DNA of 38,580 nt from JAQWQB01 sp047636995 (GCA_047636995.1 JBLIGQ010000024.1:1-38580), one strand, 5' to 3'. Positions 7,970-17,312 are shown, counted from the first letter of the stretch. The notes: a model not told the origin generated them from the letters alone. Program-made: numbers and translations.

Positions 7970-8545
7970 ATGACAGAAATTGTTCTCAATTACGTGCCCC
8001 AAGAAAGTGTTGCTTATTGTCAAGATTTGCTGCGCGAAAAACCAATTTTATGCTCCGTTTCCAACCCAAGAGCCTCCAAATGGGGTGATTTTCGCTTCCT
8101 TGGCCCTGAAATAACCGTGAACAAAAACCTCCCAGAATCACTCTTCCTGCTCACACTTCTTCATGAAATAGCACATTTTCATGCTTACCTTGCCTTTGGT
8201 CGAAAAATTGCTCCCCACGGAAAAGAATGGAAAACTAAATTCTATTACCTCTGTCAGCCCATGATCCAGCAAGGTGCATTTGGAAATATTAATGAACTGG
8301 TTCGGCTGCACATGCGGAACCCAAAAGCAACCCTCGGCGCTGACGCAAGGCTTCATTCAGCTGCCATGCGTTTAATGGGGAACAATGAAAAAACAGTAAG
8401 CCAACTGACGCCTGGCGAAGAATTCACATTTCGAAAGCAACGTTACCGAATAGAAACAACTCTAAGAAAACGCATCCGGTGCATGCAAATAGCAACGGGG
8501 AAAAGGTTCCTATTTCAACCGTCTGTCCAAATTGACGCCGCCTAA
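7970..8545 (+). CDS. SprT-like zinc metalloprotein
   Basis: This 191-residue protein has the zincin motif HEIAH (His65, His69) in LLTLLHEIAHFHAY and a third likely ligand, His83, in APHGKEWKTKFY, the order seen in SprT/Spartan-like proteins. Family members are metalloproteases or putative ones; the eukaryotic relative Spartan degrades DNA-protein crosslinks. The bacterial role is unsettled. The C-terminal part (FTFRKQRYRIETTLRKRIRC) is basic and may bind nucleic acid, without a clear zinc ribbon. It follows the small lipoprotein by 1 base. Confidence 0.85.
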   Translation: MTEIVLNYVPQESVAYCQDLLREKPILCSVSNPRASKWGDFRFLGPEITVNKNLPESLFLLTLLHEIAHFHAYLAFGRKIAPHGKEWKTKFYYLCQPMIQQGAFGNINELVRLHMRNPKATLGADARLHSAAMRLMGNNEKTVSQLTPGEEFTFRKQRYRIETTLRKRIRCMQIATGKRFLFQPSVQIDAA

Positions 8546-8559
8546 CCTTGTGTTTGTTG

Positions 8560-8567
8560 TATTTTTG
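8560..8567 (+). promoter_or_regulatory. -7 box for the aminotransferase-manC operon
   Basis: TATTTTTG fits TAnnTTTG exactly and shares the 13-mer TTGTATTTTTGCA with the box at 15583. The -33 element is weak (ATTG near 8531). Transcription is expected to start near 8573, which excludes the upstream TTG start at 8548 and supports GTG 8596. Confidence 0.6.
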
Positions 8568-8595
8568 CACCCATAAAAAATCAAAGATCGCCACT

Positions 8596-9882
8596 GTGTC
8601 AAATTCAACCTCGTCCTCCACTACAAAAACGCGTGTTTCGCAAATGGCTGAGAACCTTGTAGGCTCAGAAATCATTAAGCTAGCAGGCGAAATAAAAGAA
8701 CGCATCAAAGCGGGACAAGAAATCCACAACTTCACAATTGGTGATTTCAATCCAGCTCTTTTCCCAATCCCTCAAGGTTTGGAAGATGAGATTGTAGAGG
8801 CCTACAAAGCGAAGCAAACAAATTATCCAGCGTCTAACGGTGTGCTTGAATTGCGCATTGAGGTTGCTCAGTTTATCAAACAGAGACAAGGCCTAGATTA
8901 CAGCACAGACGACTTTCTGATTTCTGGAGGAGCCCGTCCGCTCATTCACGCAGCTTATCAAGCGCTGGTTGATCAAGATGACGAAGTTGTGTTTCCCGTT
9001 CCTTCTTGGAATAACAATCACTACACACACATGGCGCATGGCAAAAAAGTCATGATTGAGACTTCGCCAGACACGAACTTTATGCCGGTCGTAGAGCAGC
9101 TGCAACCATACATGAAAACCGCAAGACTCATTGCGCTTTGCTCTCCGTTGAATCCTACGGGAACCATTTTCAATAAACAACAACTTGAAGAAATTTGCGC
9201 TGCAGTTGTAGAAGCGAACAAACTTCGTGGACCTGAGAACCCCCTGTATATCATGTTTGACCAAATCTACTGGACGCTTTGTTATGATGGCGAGCAGCAT
9301 TTCGACCCGGTATCTCTGAATCCTGAAATGCGCCCTTATACTATCTATATAGACGGATTGTCAAAGGCATTTGCTGCCACTGGGGTTCGTGTAGGATGGG
9401 CTTTCGGCCCAACGCACATCATTGCGAAAATGAAATCGATCCTAGGCCACATTGGTGCTTGGGCTCCAAAAGCAGAGCAAGTAGCAACAGCGGCCTTTTT
9501 GAGGAAAGCAGATGAAGTAGATCGCTACCTTGAATGGATTAAGACTGAACTTTCAGAACGACTAGTGACTTTCTATGAGGGGTTCACAAACTTGAAAAAT
9601 GAGGGATTCCCGATAGCGGTAATTAAACCCCAAGGCGCACTTTATTTAACTGTTAAGTTTTCACTTCGCGGAAAAGAAACCAGCAAAGGAACGATCTTAG
9701 AAAACACAAAAGACATTACGGCATTCCTATTAAATGAAGGAGGATTGGCCATTGTGCCTTTCTCTGCTTTTGGCGCCTCTGAAGATTCTGAATGGTTCAG
9801 ACTCTCTGTTGGAACGGCAGATAAAAATGAAATTTCTGAAGTGTTCCGCAAAATAAAAGCGGCGCTTTCAACCTTAAAATAA
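8596..9882 (+). CDS. PLP-dependent aminotransferase, class I/II
   Basis: This ~428-residue fold-type I aminotransferase binds PLP through Lys257 (IDGLSKAFAATGVRVGW). SGGARPLIHAAYQAL, the PVPSWNNN turn, SPLNPTGT and the PLP-phosphate region are typical. Substrate cannot be read from sequence; aspartate- or alanine-type transamination is plausible. The frame is open to TTG 8548, but a promoter -7 box lies at 8560-8567, so I use GTG 8596 (VSNSTSSSTTK); ATG 8644 (MAENLVGSE) is an alternative. manC follows after 9 bases, so the two are probably co-transcribed despite no obvious metabolic tie. Confidence 0.88.
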   Translation: MSNSTSSSTTKTRVSQMAENLVGSEIIKLAGEIKERIKAGQEIHNFTIGDFNPALFPIPQGLEDEIVEAYKAKQTNYPASNGVLELRIEVAQFIKQRQGLDYSTDDFLISGGARPLIHAAYQALVDQDDEVVFPVPSWNNNHYTHMAHGKKVMIETSPDTNFMPVVEQLQPYMKTARLIALCSPLNPTGTIFNKQQLEEICAAVVEANKLRGPENPLYIMFDQIYWTLCYDGEQHFDPVSLNPEMRPYTIYIDGLSKAFAATGVRVGWAFGPTHIIAKMKSILGHIGAWAPKAEQVATAAFLRKADEVDRYLEWIKTELSERLVTFYEGFTNLKNEGFPIAVIKPQGALYLTVKFSLRGKETSKGTILENTKDITAFLLNEGGLAIVPFSAFGASEDSEWFRLSVGTADKNEISEVFRKIKAALSTLK

Positions 9883-9891
9883 CACAAACGA

Positions 9892-10983
9892 ATGGTGAAT
9901 CAGCACAATTTTGCTGTAATTATGGCGGGAGGAATCGGAAGTAGATTCTGGCCTATGAGCCGAACAGCTTTTCCAAAACAATTCCATGACATTTTAGGAA
10001 CTGGGAAAACGCTGGTACAAATGACCTATGACCGTCTTCGAAAGTTGACTCCTGCAGAAAATATTTACGTAGTAACCAATGAACGCTACCGTAATTTGGT
10101 GCACGAGCAGCTTCCCGGTTTAAAACCTGAGCAAGTATTGTGCGAGCCGTTCATGCGAAACACAGCTCCTTGCATTGCTTACGCGAATTTTTGCATTGCC
10201 AACATTGACCCTGAAGCAAACATTATTGTTGCTCCTTCTGATCACCTCATCTTGAATGAAGAGAGTTTCGTACAAACTGTGCAGACCGCATTGGACGAAA
10301 CCAGTAACACTGATAACCTTGTTACTTTGGGTATCAAACCAAGTAGACCTGATACAGGTTATGGCTACATCCAGTTTGAAGAAGACTCAACAAATCCTGA
10401 TGCAACGGTCATGCAGGTGCGTACTTTCACTGAAAAACCCAACTTAGAATTAGCAGAAAGCTTCCTTGAGTCAGGCGACTTCTATTGGAACTCTGGCATC
10501 TTCATTTGGAGCCTGAAAAACATTCAAACGGCTTTTGAAACACATTTGAACGACATCTACAAGTTGTTCTCTGCAAGAGCTAAAGACTTCGGCACTGAAA
10601 AAGAAGCCGAGGCCATTGATGCGGTCTACGGAGAAAGTGACAACATTTCAATTGACTACGGCATCATGGAGAAAGCATCCAATGTCAAAGTAGTATTAAG
10701 TGATTTTGGCTGGAGTGACCTTGGTACTTGGGGTTCTTTGTACGGCCAGCTCAAGCAAGATGATCAAGGAAATGGTGTGGTTTCAAAACACGTTGTAGCC
10801 TATCAATCTGCCAACAACGTTGTCTACACTCCAAAAGACAAGCTTGTTGTTTTGCAGGGTTTGAATGAGTGCATTGTTGTTGACACCGGTGATGCTTTAT
10901 TGATCTGTAAGAAGGAAGATGAACAGAAAATAAAATCCATTGTAAACGATTTAAAAATCAGTAAAGACGACCGTTTCGTCTAA
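9892..10983 (+). CDS. manC: Mannose-1-phosphate guanylyltransferase
   Basis: This enzyme makes GDP-mannose from mannose-1-phosphate and GTP for polysaccharide and glycan synthesis. The nucleotidyltransferase signature MAGGIGSRFWPMSR lies at residues 11-24, with FPKQF following. VAPSDHLI, FTEKPN and FYWNSGIFIW are family-typical sugar- and nucleotide-binding segments. At 363 residues it is the single-domain form lacking the phosphomannose isomerase domain found in longer bifunctional enzymes. It ends in an intrinsic terminator convergent with fumC. Confidence 0.93.
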   Translation: MVNQHNFAVIMAGGIGSRFWPMSRTAFPKQFHDILGTGKTLVQMTYDRLRKLTPAENIYVVTNERYRNLVHEQLPGLKPEQVLCEPFMRNTAPCIAYANFCIANIDPEANIIVAPSDHLILNEESFVQTVQTALDETSNTDNLVTLGIKPSRPDTGYGYIQFEEDSTNPDATVMQVRTFTEKPNLELAESFLESGDFYWNSGIFIWSLKNIQTAFETHLNDIYKLFSARAKDFGTEKEAEAIDAVYGESDNISIDYGIMEKASNVKVVLSDFGWSDLGTWGSLYGQLKQDDQGNGVVSKHVVAYQSANNVVYTPKDKLVVLQGLNECIVVDTGDALLICKKEDEQKIKSIVNDLKISKDDRFV

Positions 10984-11004
10984 ACTGTTGAACGTATAGA
11001 AACC

Positions 11005-11037
11005 AAAAAGGGGCCTGATATTCAGCCCCTTTTTTTT
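11005..11037. terminator. Intrinsic terminator between manC and fumC
   Basis: An A-run, GGGGC, a 9-base loop, GCCCC and an 8-base T-run. The A and T tracts on opposite sides allow it to work for both convergent genes. Confidence 0.85.
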
Positions 11038-11056
11038 ATATATGAATTTTTTCGTT

Positions 11057-12451
11057 TTAAAGCTTCCCTACCATCTTCTTTGGGTCAACCCACTCATCAT
11101 ATTCAGCTTCTGTTAAATAGCCCAATGAGAGAGCCGCGGCCTTGAGGGTCGTTCCTTCAGTATGCGCTTTCCCAGCAATTTCTGCAGATTTATAGTATCC
11201 TATTCTCGTGTTCAAAGCGGTCACCAGCATCAATGAATTGTTCACCAATTCATCTATGCGTGCTTGGTTTGGCACAATTCCTTGAGCGCAGTGCTCATCA
11301 AATGAAACACATGCATCACCAATCAACTGCGCTGACTGAAGCACATTTGCTGCCATCATGGGCTTGAACACATTCAACTCATAATGCCCTTGGGTGCCAC
11401 CAACAGTTACCGCCACATCATTCCCCATCACCTGAGCACAAACCATTGTTAAGGCTTCACATTGGGTCGGATTTACTTTCCCGGGCATGATTGAAGATCC
11501 TGGCTCATTTGCTGGAATAATGATTTCGCCAATTCCCGAACGTGGACCACTAGACATCATTCGAATGTCATTTGCAATCTTGTTCAAACTTACCGCTAGC
11601 TGCTTCAACGCACCATGCGTCTCAACAATAGCGTCATGTGCCGCTAGTGCTTCAAATTTATTTGCTGCCGTAATGAATGGCAACGCCGTAAATTCAGCAA
11701 TGTATTTCGCCACCATTACAGAATAGCCTTCGGGCGCATTGATTCCGGTTCCCACAGCAGTTCCTCCTAAAGCCAACTCAGAAAGGTGGGCCAGCGTATT
11801 CTTAAGTGCTTTTATGCCGAAGTTCAATTGCGCCACATAGCCTGAAATCTCTTGCCCAAGTGTCAGTGGTGTTGCATCCATCAAGTGGGTACGCCCAATT
11901 TTCACCACCTCCATGTACTTTTGACTTTTCACCTTTAGTGTATCACGCAATTGCTCAACGCCAGGAATGGTTACTTCCAACACTTTCTTGTAGGCGGCAA
12001 TGTGCATAGCCGTTGGGAACGTATCATTGCTTGACTGACTTTTATTCACATCGTCATTTGGGTGAATTGGCTTGTCTCCAACCCCTAGTTCACCGCCATT
12101 GTTAACGTGTGCGCGATGCGCAACCACCTCATTCACGTTCATGTTGCTCTGGGTTCCAGAACCTGTTTGCCAAATCACCAAAGGAAACTGATCTTTAAGT
12201 TTCCCTGCCAAAATCTCATCACACACGTCCGCAATCAAATCTCTTTTTGATTGCTCAAGCACACCTAATTCGCAATTCGCAAATGCAGCGGCTTTTTTCA
12301 GGTAAGCAAAGGCTTCTATGATCTCCATCGGCATAGAGGCAGAAGGACCAATTTTGAAATTGTTTCTTGATCGTTCCGTTTGTGCTCCCCAGTATTTATC
12401 TGCCGGAACTTTCACTTCGCCAATGGTATCTTTTTCAATTCTGTATTCCAT
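11057..12451 (-). CDS. fumC: Fumarate hydratase, class II
   Basis: This TCA-cycle enzyme interconverts fumarate and malate. The superfamily signature GSSIMPGKVNPTQ lies near residues 317-329 and holds the catalytic serine loop. GSGTQSNMNVNEV and KIGRTHLMDATPL (active-site histidine region) are also present. Length, 464 residues, and the N-terminus YRIEKDTIGEVKVPADKYWG are canonical for the iron-independent tetrameric class. It lies 17 bases after the arsC-like gene and is the last gene of prfB-arsC-fumC. Confidence 0.97.
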   Translation of the reverse strand: MEYRIEKDTIGEVKVPADKYWGAQTERSRNNFKIGPSASMPMEIIEAFAYLKKAAAFANCELGVLEQSKRDLIADVCDEILAGKLKDQFPLVIWQTGSGTQSNMNVNEVVAHRAHVNNGGELGVGDKPIHPNDDVNKSQSSNDTFPTAMHIAAYKKVLEVTIPGVEQLRDTLKVKSQKYMEVVKIGRTHLMDATPLTLGQEISGYVAQLNFGIKALKNTLAHLSELALGGTAVGTGINAPEGYSVMVAKYIAEFTALPFITAANKFEALAAHDAIVETHGALKQLAVSLNKIANDIRMMSSGPRSGIGEIIIPANEPGSSIMPGKVNPTQCEALTMVCAQVMGNDVAVTVGGTQGHYELNVFKPMMAANVLQSAQLIGDACVSFDEHCAQGIVPNQARIDELVNNSLMLVTALNTRIGYYKSAEIAGKAHTEGTTLKAAALSLGYLTEAEYDEWVDPKKMVGKL

Positions 12452-12468
12452 AATTCCTTGCTTTCAGT

Positions 12469-12822
12469 TCATAGTAATGCATCAAAGGCTTCGGCTGGCC
12501 GTCCAATAACAGCTTTATCTCCTTTGATTAAAATCGGACGTTCGAGGAGCTTTGGGTAAGTCAAAACGGCTTCAGCCCAGTCTGCTAGAGACAAGGTTTT
12601 GCCTTTAAAGTTCGCTTTGAAATCAGCTTCTCCTTTTCGAAGAGCCCCGCTTTCAAGCGGATTTCCACCCAAGGCCTTGAAAAGGGTGATCAATTCCTTT
12701 GTACTCAGTTCTTCTTTTAGGTATTCGCGCACTTCGAAATCGGCCTTTCTATCTTGCAAATGAGCAAGACCGATTCTGCTCTTAGAGCAACGTGCGTTGT
12801 GGAGTAGGATCATTTTAGACAT
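12469..12822 (-). CDS. ArsC/Spx-family thioredoxin-fold protein (arsenate-reductase-like)
   Basis: This 117-residue protein has the ArsC-family active site NARCSKSR with Cys12, a thioredoxin-like fold and the C-terminal arginine stretch LLERPILIKGDKAVIGRP typical of glutaredoxin-coupled arsenate reductases. No other arsenic genes are nearby, so a housekeeping thiol-reductase role is as likely as arsenate reduction. The first ATG (12822) overlaps prfB by 8 bases; the ATG at 12813 is an alternative start. Probably co-transcribed with prfB and fumC. Confidence 0.85.
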   Translation of the reverse strand: MSKMILLHNARCSKSRIGLAHLQDRKADFEVREYLKEELSTKELITLFKALGGNPLESGALRKGEADFKANFKGKTLSLADWAEAVLTYPKLLERPILIKGDKAVIGRPAEAFDALL

Positions 12823-13927
12823 CTATGTCCTCATTTTCAGTCGCACTTCCTTCATTCATCAGATAGGCTTTCAACATAGGTTCAATTTCCCCGTCCATAA
12901 CCGCATCTACATTCGAAGTTTCATATCCACTTCGTGTGTCTTTCACCAATTTGTAAGGCTGCATCACATAAGAGCGAATTTGAGATCCCCACTCAATTTT
13001 TTTCTTGCTAGCTTCAATTTCATTCCGGGCCTCATTTCGCGCGGCAATCTCAATCTCGTAAAGTCGTGATTTTAGCAACTGCATCGCCTTCTCTTTGTTC
13101 CCAAGTTGGCTTCTAGTCTCAGTATTGTCAATGACAATTCCCGTGGGTTTGTGGCGAACTCGAACACCTGTTTCAACTTTGTTTACGTTCTGACCACCAG
13201 CGCCGCCAGAACGGAATGTTTCCCATGAAATGTCTGCAGGATTCACTTCAATTTCAATGGTGTTATCTACCAATGGGTAAACGTATACTGAGACGAAGGA
13301 AGTGTGTCTTCTTGCATTTGAATCGAAGGGAGAAATACGCACCAATCTGTGCACTCCATTTTCGCCATTAAGCATTCCAAAAGCGAATTCACCATCAAAC
13401 TCAAGGGTCACTTGTTTGATTCCGGCTACATCCCCCTCTTGAAGGTCGATCTCACTCACTTTGTAACCCGCTTTTTCCCCATACATCACATACATCCGCA
13501 TGAGCATAGCAGCCCAATCACAACTTTCTGTTCCTCCAGCGCCTGATGTAATCTGCATTACAGCACTGAATGCATCTTCTTCTCTTGACAACATGTTTTT
13601 GAACTCCAGTTCATCTACGCGTAAAGCTGTTTTTTTGAAAAGTAAAGTGACTTCAGCTTCTTTCGCCTCTCCTTCTTTGAAAAACTCATAGATGACTTGG
13701 AGATCCTCTAAGGCCGTTACACATACTTCATAGCTCTGTGTCCACGACTTTTTGGTCCGAATCCGGCGCATCACAATTTCAGCCTGCTTGGAGTCAGTCC
13801 AAAAATCAGGATCTTGAGTTAACTTGTCGTCTTCCTCTATTTCCAGTTGTTTTTGTTCAATTCCCAGATAACCTTTTAGTGCCGCCACGCGTGTGGCTAA
13901 AGATTGAATATTGTCTGATGTGACCAT
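12815..13927 (-). CDS. prfB: Peptide chain release factor 2 (no programmed frameshift)
   Basis: RF2 ends translation at UGA and UAA. The anticodon-like tripeptide SPF is in VRISPFDSNARRHTSF, and the catalytic GGQ in SGGAGGQNVNKVETGVR. The frame is uninterrupted from the N-terminus, including the region equivalent to the E. coli frameshift site: here the codons read AAA GGT TAT CTG GGA ATT (KGYLGI) instead of a slippery CTT followed by TGA C. The frame extends to 13978, but ATG 13927 (MVTSDNIQSLATRV) gives the family-like start and a -7-like TACTTTTA box lies at 13941-13934. Confidence 0.95.
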   Translation of the reverse strand: MVTSDNIQSLATRVAALKGYLGIEQKQLEIEEDDKLTQDPDFWTDSKQAEIVMRRIRTKKSWTQSYEVCVTALEDLQVIYEFFKEGEAKEAEVTLLFKKTALRVDELEFKNMLSREEDAFSAVMQITSGAGGTESCDWAAMLMRMYVMYGEKAGYKVSEIDLQEGDVAGIKQVTLEFDGEFAFGMLNGENGVHRLVRISPFDSNARRHTSFVSVYVYPLVDNTIEIEVNPADISWETFRSGGAGGQNVNKVETGVRVRHKPTGIVIDNTETRSQLGNKEKAMQLLKSRLYEIEIAARNEARNEIEASKKKIEWGSQIRSYVMQPYKLVKDTRSGYETSNVDAVMDGEIEPMLKAYLMNEGSATENEDIDV

Positions 13928-13933
13928 AGGGTG

Positions 13934-13941
13934 TAAAAGTA
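13934..13941 (-). promoter_or_regulatory. -7-like box for prfB-arsC-fumC
   Basis: The minus strand reads TACTTTTA, 6 bases upstream of ATG 13927, close to TAnnTTTG. It supports the shorter prfB start. The box upstream of leuS (23419) has the similar form TAATTTTAC. Confidence 0.35.
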
Positions 13942-14064
13942 AGCAAAACGACTTATTCCAGCGTTGTTTTTGCCCCATCTTGCACAGGGCTTAAGTGCAT
14001 AAAGCAACTTCTAAAAGAACCTTTTTAAATTAATGATTACTTTTCAGACAAATCAACTTAACTG

Positions 14065-14898
14065 ATGGAAGACTTACTCGACGAAGAATACAGTGCAAAA
14101 GATGGAAATAACTACAACAACGAAGGTCCGTCTCTTCAAAAACTTGTAGCTGAAGGGTATAAATTTGACTTTACGCGCATTTTTGAACTCGGCTGGAAAG
14201 CCATGAGTAAAGACATTTGGTGGTTCATCCTATACTCTTTTGTCAGTCTAATCATCCTTTATGCCAGCTTCATCACCCTCATTGGATGGGTTTTCATCAT
14301 GTTTCCGCTTTTGGCCGGATTTCCCCTCTACGCCCAAAAAGCACTCAACGATGAGCCCCGGTCATTTTCAACCTTCTTTGATGGTTTCAAGTTTTTTGGA
14401 CCGCTGTTAGGGTTGATGGGGTTGTATATTGTGATCTCTTTGATCCTGTTCTCTCCGGTCTTTTTCCTAATGGGTCCTATTTGGATGACTCTATTTCAAA
14501 GTGACTTAAGTGACCCTGATACGTTCAGAGACATTGCATTGATTTCTCAGTCGGGCTCAATCTTTCTGAATTTATATCAATACACTGCACAGATTCTACT
14601 CTCTGCGCTCACCATCCTAAGCGTTCCATTGATCATTTTTGGTAAACTAAATGGATGGGAGGCACTGCAATGGAGTGTCAGAATTTCGATGCGTAACTTT
14701 TGGTGGTTTACGCTCTTATCATTCGTTATTGCCATTATGCAAGTAGTTGGAGTTTACGCCTGCTGCATTGGCATTTTCTTCGCTTTCCCGTTTACTGAAT
14801 GCTTGAAATTCGCGGCCTATTACGACATTGTTGGACTGGGAGATAAACGTGCGTTTCCTGGGGAACCAAAAGAAGAAACATCAGGCTACCAGCGCTAG
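14065..14898 (+). CDS. Polytopic membrane protein of unknown function
   Basis: This 277-residue protein has an acidic cytoplasmic N-terminus (MEDLLDEEYSAKDG), then about six hydrophobic segments: near residues 50-90 (two), 110-135, 170-195, 215-240 and 245-260. Conserved-looking features are PLLAGFPLYAQKAL between early segments and NGWEALQWSVRISMRNFWWF before the last pair. I recognise no catalytic residues. It resembles uncharacterised Bacteroidota membrane proteins. It is monocistronic, and its 3' end overlaps recX convergently by 4 bases. Confidence 0.8.
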   Translation: MEDLLDEEYSAKDGNNYNNEGPSLQKLVAEGYKFDFTRIFELGWKAMSKDIWWFILYSFVSLIILYASFITLIGWVFIMFPLLAGFPLYAQKALNDEPRSFSTFFDGFKFFGPLLGLMGLYIVISLILFSPVFFLMGPIWMTLFQSDLSDPDTFRDIALISQSGSIFLNLYQYTAQILLSALTILSVPLIIFGKLNGWEALQWSVRISMRNFWWFTLLSFVIAIMQVVGVYACCIGIFFAFPFTECLKFAAYYDIVGLGDKRAFPGEPKEETSGYQR

Positions 14899-15362
14899 AC
14901 TTGGCCCTCTAATACCCTTCGAATAAGGTCAGGCTCGAAGCCCCGGCTGTAGGCATACTGCATGAGCTTTTGCTTTGAGGGGTAATCAAGCTCTGCCCAT
15001 TTAGAACGCGCCACTTTTTTTGACAAAACAGCAAGGAGGGTTGCTTCGTATTCCTGCTCATCAATGCTGTCTTCCATAACGGTTGCGCCAAGTTGTTCGC
15101 CAATTCCTTTAAGGTGCAATCCATTTCTGAGCTTCAACCGCCCCCATTTCTTCATGCGGAAATGTCCGGTCACGAATGCCTCGGTAAAGCGCGTTTCGTC
15201 AACATAATTGTCTAAAACCAGTGTTTCAATCACTTTTTCAATGCAATCATCATCAAATCCTAGTTGCTTTAACTTAATTTGAACTTCCTTTCTGGAGCGT
15301 TCTTGTCTTGAACACCAACCGCGCATTTTGTCTAGTGCTTCTGTAAATTTAGGGTCTTTCAT
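14895..15362 (-). CDS. recX: Regulatory protein RecX
   Basis: This 155-residue all-helical protein, built of three-helix RecX repeats, modulates RecA filaments. Visible family features are the first-repeat pattern RSRKEVQIKLKQLGFDDDCIEKVIETL, LDNYVDETRFTEAFV, and the C-terminal YPSKQKLMQYAYSRGFEPDLIRRVL. Length is typical. recA is not in this window. It is convergent with the membrane-protein gene; the two stop codons overlap, leaving no room for a terminator. Confidence 0.9.
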   Translation of the reverse strand: MKDPKFTEALDKMRGWCSRQERSRKEVQIKLKQLGFDDDCIEKVIETLVLDNYVDETRFTEAFVTGHFRMKKWGRLKLRNGLHLKGIGEQLGATVMEDSIDEQEYEATLLAVLSKKVARSKWAELDYPSKQKLMQYAYSRGFEPDLIRRVLEGQV

Positions 15363-15582
15363 TCATTTAGTTCGAAGCCTAAAAGTAACGAAACACCAGA
15401 GAAGGCATACATTTACGTGGCAAGGTGCCAGGAATATTCTGATTTCTCTTTTGTTTAAGCTTCCGTCTAAAAACAAGCACATAAGACTTAATACATTCAT
15501 AAATCCTGCAACCTTTTAAGCCTCTGCACGTTTTGAAAGAAGTGTATTGTGCTCTAATGGCTCGTTTCCATTGGAGAATTTG

Positions 15583-15590
15583 TATTTTTG
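15583..15590 (+). promoter_or_regulatory. -7 box for the DUF349 gene
   Basis: TATTTTTG within TTGTATTTTTGCA, the same 13-mer found upstream of the aminotransferase gene. It lies 27 bases before ATG 15618. The rest of the 255-base gap between recX and this gene holds no other clear signal. Confidence 0.6.
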
Positions 15591-15617
15591 CAAGCCCAAA
15601 AGTCTAACTAAGACGAC

Positions 15618-17312
15618 ATGAATACTGAACTCGTTCAAAAACTTGAAGTGCTACTACAGATAGATGACATTACTTCTATTAAAACAGAAGTGAGAGATCT
15701 GATGGCCGACGCAAAAGCTCAAACTGCTAAAGACCGCCAAATTCAATTGGAAAAATGGCAAGGTGAGGAGCATGAAGAAGGCGCTGAATTTCACTACATC
15801 GAATCCCCTGAAAAGGAACAGCTTGATGCTCTAATGGAAACTTACCGTGCCCGTACAAAGGAGCATGGAAAGAAGATTGCAGATGAGCAACGCAACAACC
15901 TCAACGCGAAAAACGACTTACTGAACCAGCTTCAATCCTTAATTAAAGAGGAAGAAAACGTTGGGAAGGCATTTGCCACCTTCAAAGAAATTGAAGAAAA
16001 GCTTCGCGCAACAGGAGATGTTCCGGGAGATCAGTACAGAGAGTTTCAAGAGCGTTTCACGCTCTTAAAGAACGACTTCTACTACAACATCAACATTTAC
16101 AAGGAGCTTCAAGAAAACGATTTAAAGATCAACCTCAAGAAGAAAGAAGATCTCATTGGATTAGCGAAGGATCTCTTGAAAATGGAAGATGTAAAAGAAC
16201 TAGACCTATTGGTACGCTCGTATCAAAAGCAATGGTCTGACATCGGTCCTTCTCCAAGAGAAAACTGGAAAGAAATAGGTGATGAGTTTTTCGGTGTGCT
16301 GCGCGAGAGCATTCAGAAAATTCAAGCCCACTATGATGCGATTCGCGGCACTTACGAGGCGAACCTTCAAATAAAAAGAGATTTGGTAGACCAATTGCGT
16401 CAAACGGTCGCGCTTGAGATTTCTAACCATGGCACGTGGACAAAAAAGACTGATGAGGTAATTCAATTTCAAAAAGACTGGAAAACCATCGGGTTCGCCC
16501 CGAAAAAAGAAAACGAAGAAGTTTGGCAAGAATTCAGAGGGCTTTGTGATTTGTTTTTTGAAAAGAAAAATAGCTTCTACGATCAAAAAAAGTCTGCTCA
16601 GAAAGAAAGTTCTGCTAAGAAAAAGGGCTTGATTGAACAAGCAGACGCACTTAAGGCAAGTACAGACTGGAAAACCACAACTGATGCTTTCTTAAAGCTT
16701 CAAAATGAGTGGAAAACTACTGGCACAGCTGCACCTGGTGACGAACGTAAATTATGGGAGCGCTTCAGAGCGGCTTGCGATGTCTTTTTCAATGCCAAGA
16801 AAGAGAACTTTGCCGGTATGGATGAGCGCCAGGCAGAAAACAAAATAGCCAAACTCGCTTTGATTGAAGAAATTAAGGCATTCAACATGAGTGGAAATCA
16901 ATCTGATGATTTAAAAGCACTCAAGACGTATCAAGCGCAATGGAACGAAGTTGGATACGTGCCTAAGCAAGACATTAAAAGCATCAATGAAGGTTATTAC
17001 GAAGCCATTGACGGGAAATACGACAACCTGAAGATGGGCCGACGAGAAAAGTCAGTTGAGGCCTACAAAGGGAGAATAGAAAACCTGAAAAACTCAAACA
17101 ATGGCGAGCGTGATTTGACCCGAGAGAAGCGCCTTTTGCGTGACAAGATTGATCGCTTGAAGCAGAACGTCATGCAATACGAGACGAACATATCAATATT
17201 TACTGGTCCTGGTGCTGAAGCTTTGAAAAAAGACATTGAAAAGAAAATTCGTGTATCTCAAGCTGAAATTGACGAAATAAAAACAAAATTAAAGCTCCTC
17301 AGCGAAGTTTAA
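15618..17312 (+). CDS. DUF349-repeat coiled-coil protein
   Basis: This 564-residue, highly charged, mostly helical cytoplasmic protein has at least four DUF349-type modules. Each carries a W-x-x-x/G core: YQKQWSDIGPSPRENWKEI, FQKDWKTIGFAPKKENEEVW, LQNEWKTTGTAAPGDERKLW and YQAQWNEVGYVPKQDIKS. A final coiled coil (about 495-564) resembles a leucine/lysine heptad. DUF349 proteins are found across Bacteroidota without settled function. The gene stands alone behind its own promoter; its stop abuts the stop of the opposing kinase gene with no gap. Confidence 0.9.
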   Translation: MNTELVQKLEVLLQIDDITSIKTEVRDLMADAKAQTAKDRQIQLEKWQGEEHEEGAEFHYIESPEKEQLDALMETYRARTKEHGKKIADEQRNNLNAKNDLLNQLQSLIKEEENVGKAFATFKEIEEKLRATGDVPGDQYREFQERFTLLKNDFYYNINIYKELQENDLKINLKKKEDLIGLAKDLLKMEDVKELDLLVRSYQKQWSDIGPSPRENWKEIGDEFFGVLRESIQKIQAHYDAIRGTYEANLQIKRDLVDQLRQTVALEISNHGTWTKKTDEVIQFQKDWKTIGFAPKKENEEVWQEFRGLCDLFFEKKNSFYDQKKSAQKESSAKKKGLIEQADALKASTDWKTTTDAFLKLQNEWKTTGTAAPGDERKLWERFRAACDVFFNAKKENFAGMDERQAENKIAKLALIEEIKAFNMSGNQSDDLKALKTYQAQWNEVGYVPKQDIKSINEGYYEAIDGKYDNLKMGRREKSVEAYKGRIENLKNSNNGERDLTREKRLLRDKIDRLKQNVMQYETNISIFTGPGAEALKKDIEKKIRVSQAEIDEIKTKLKLLSEV

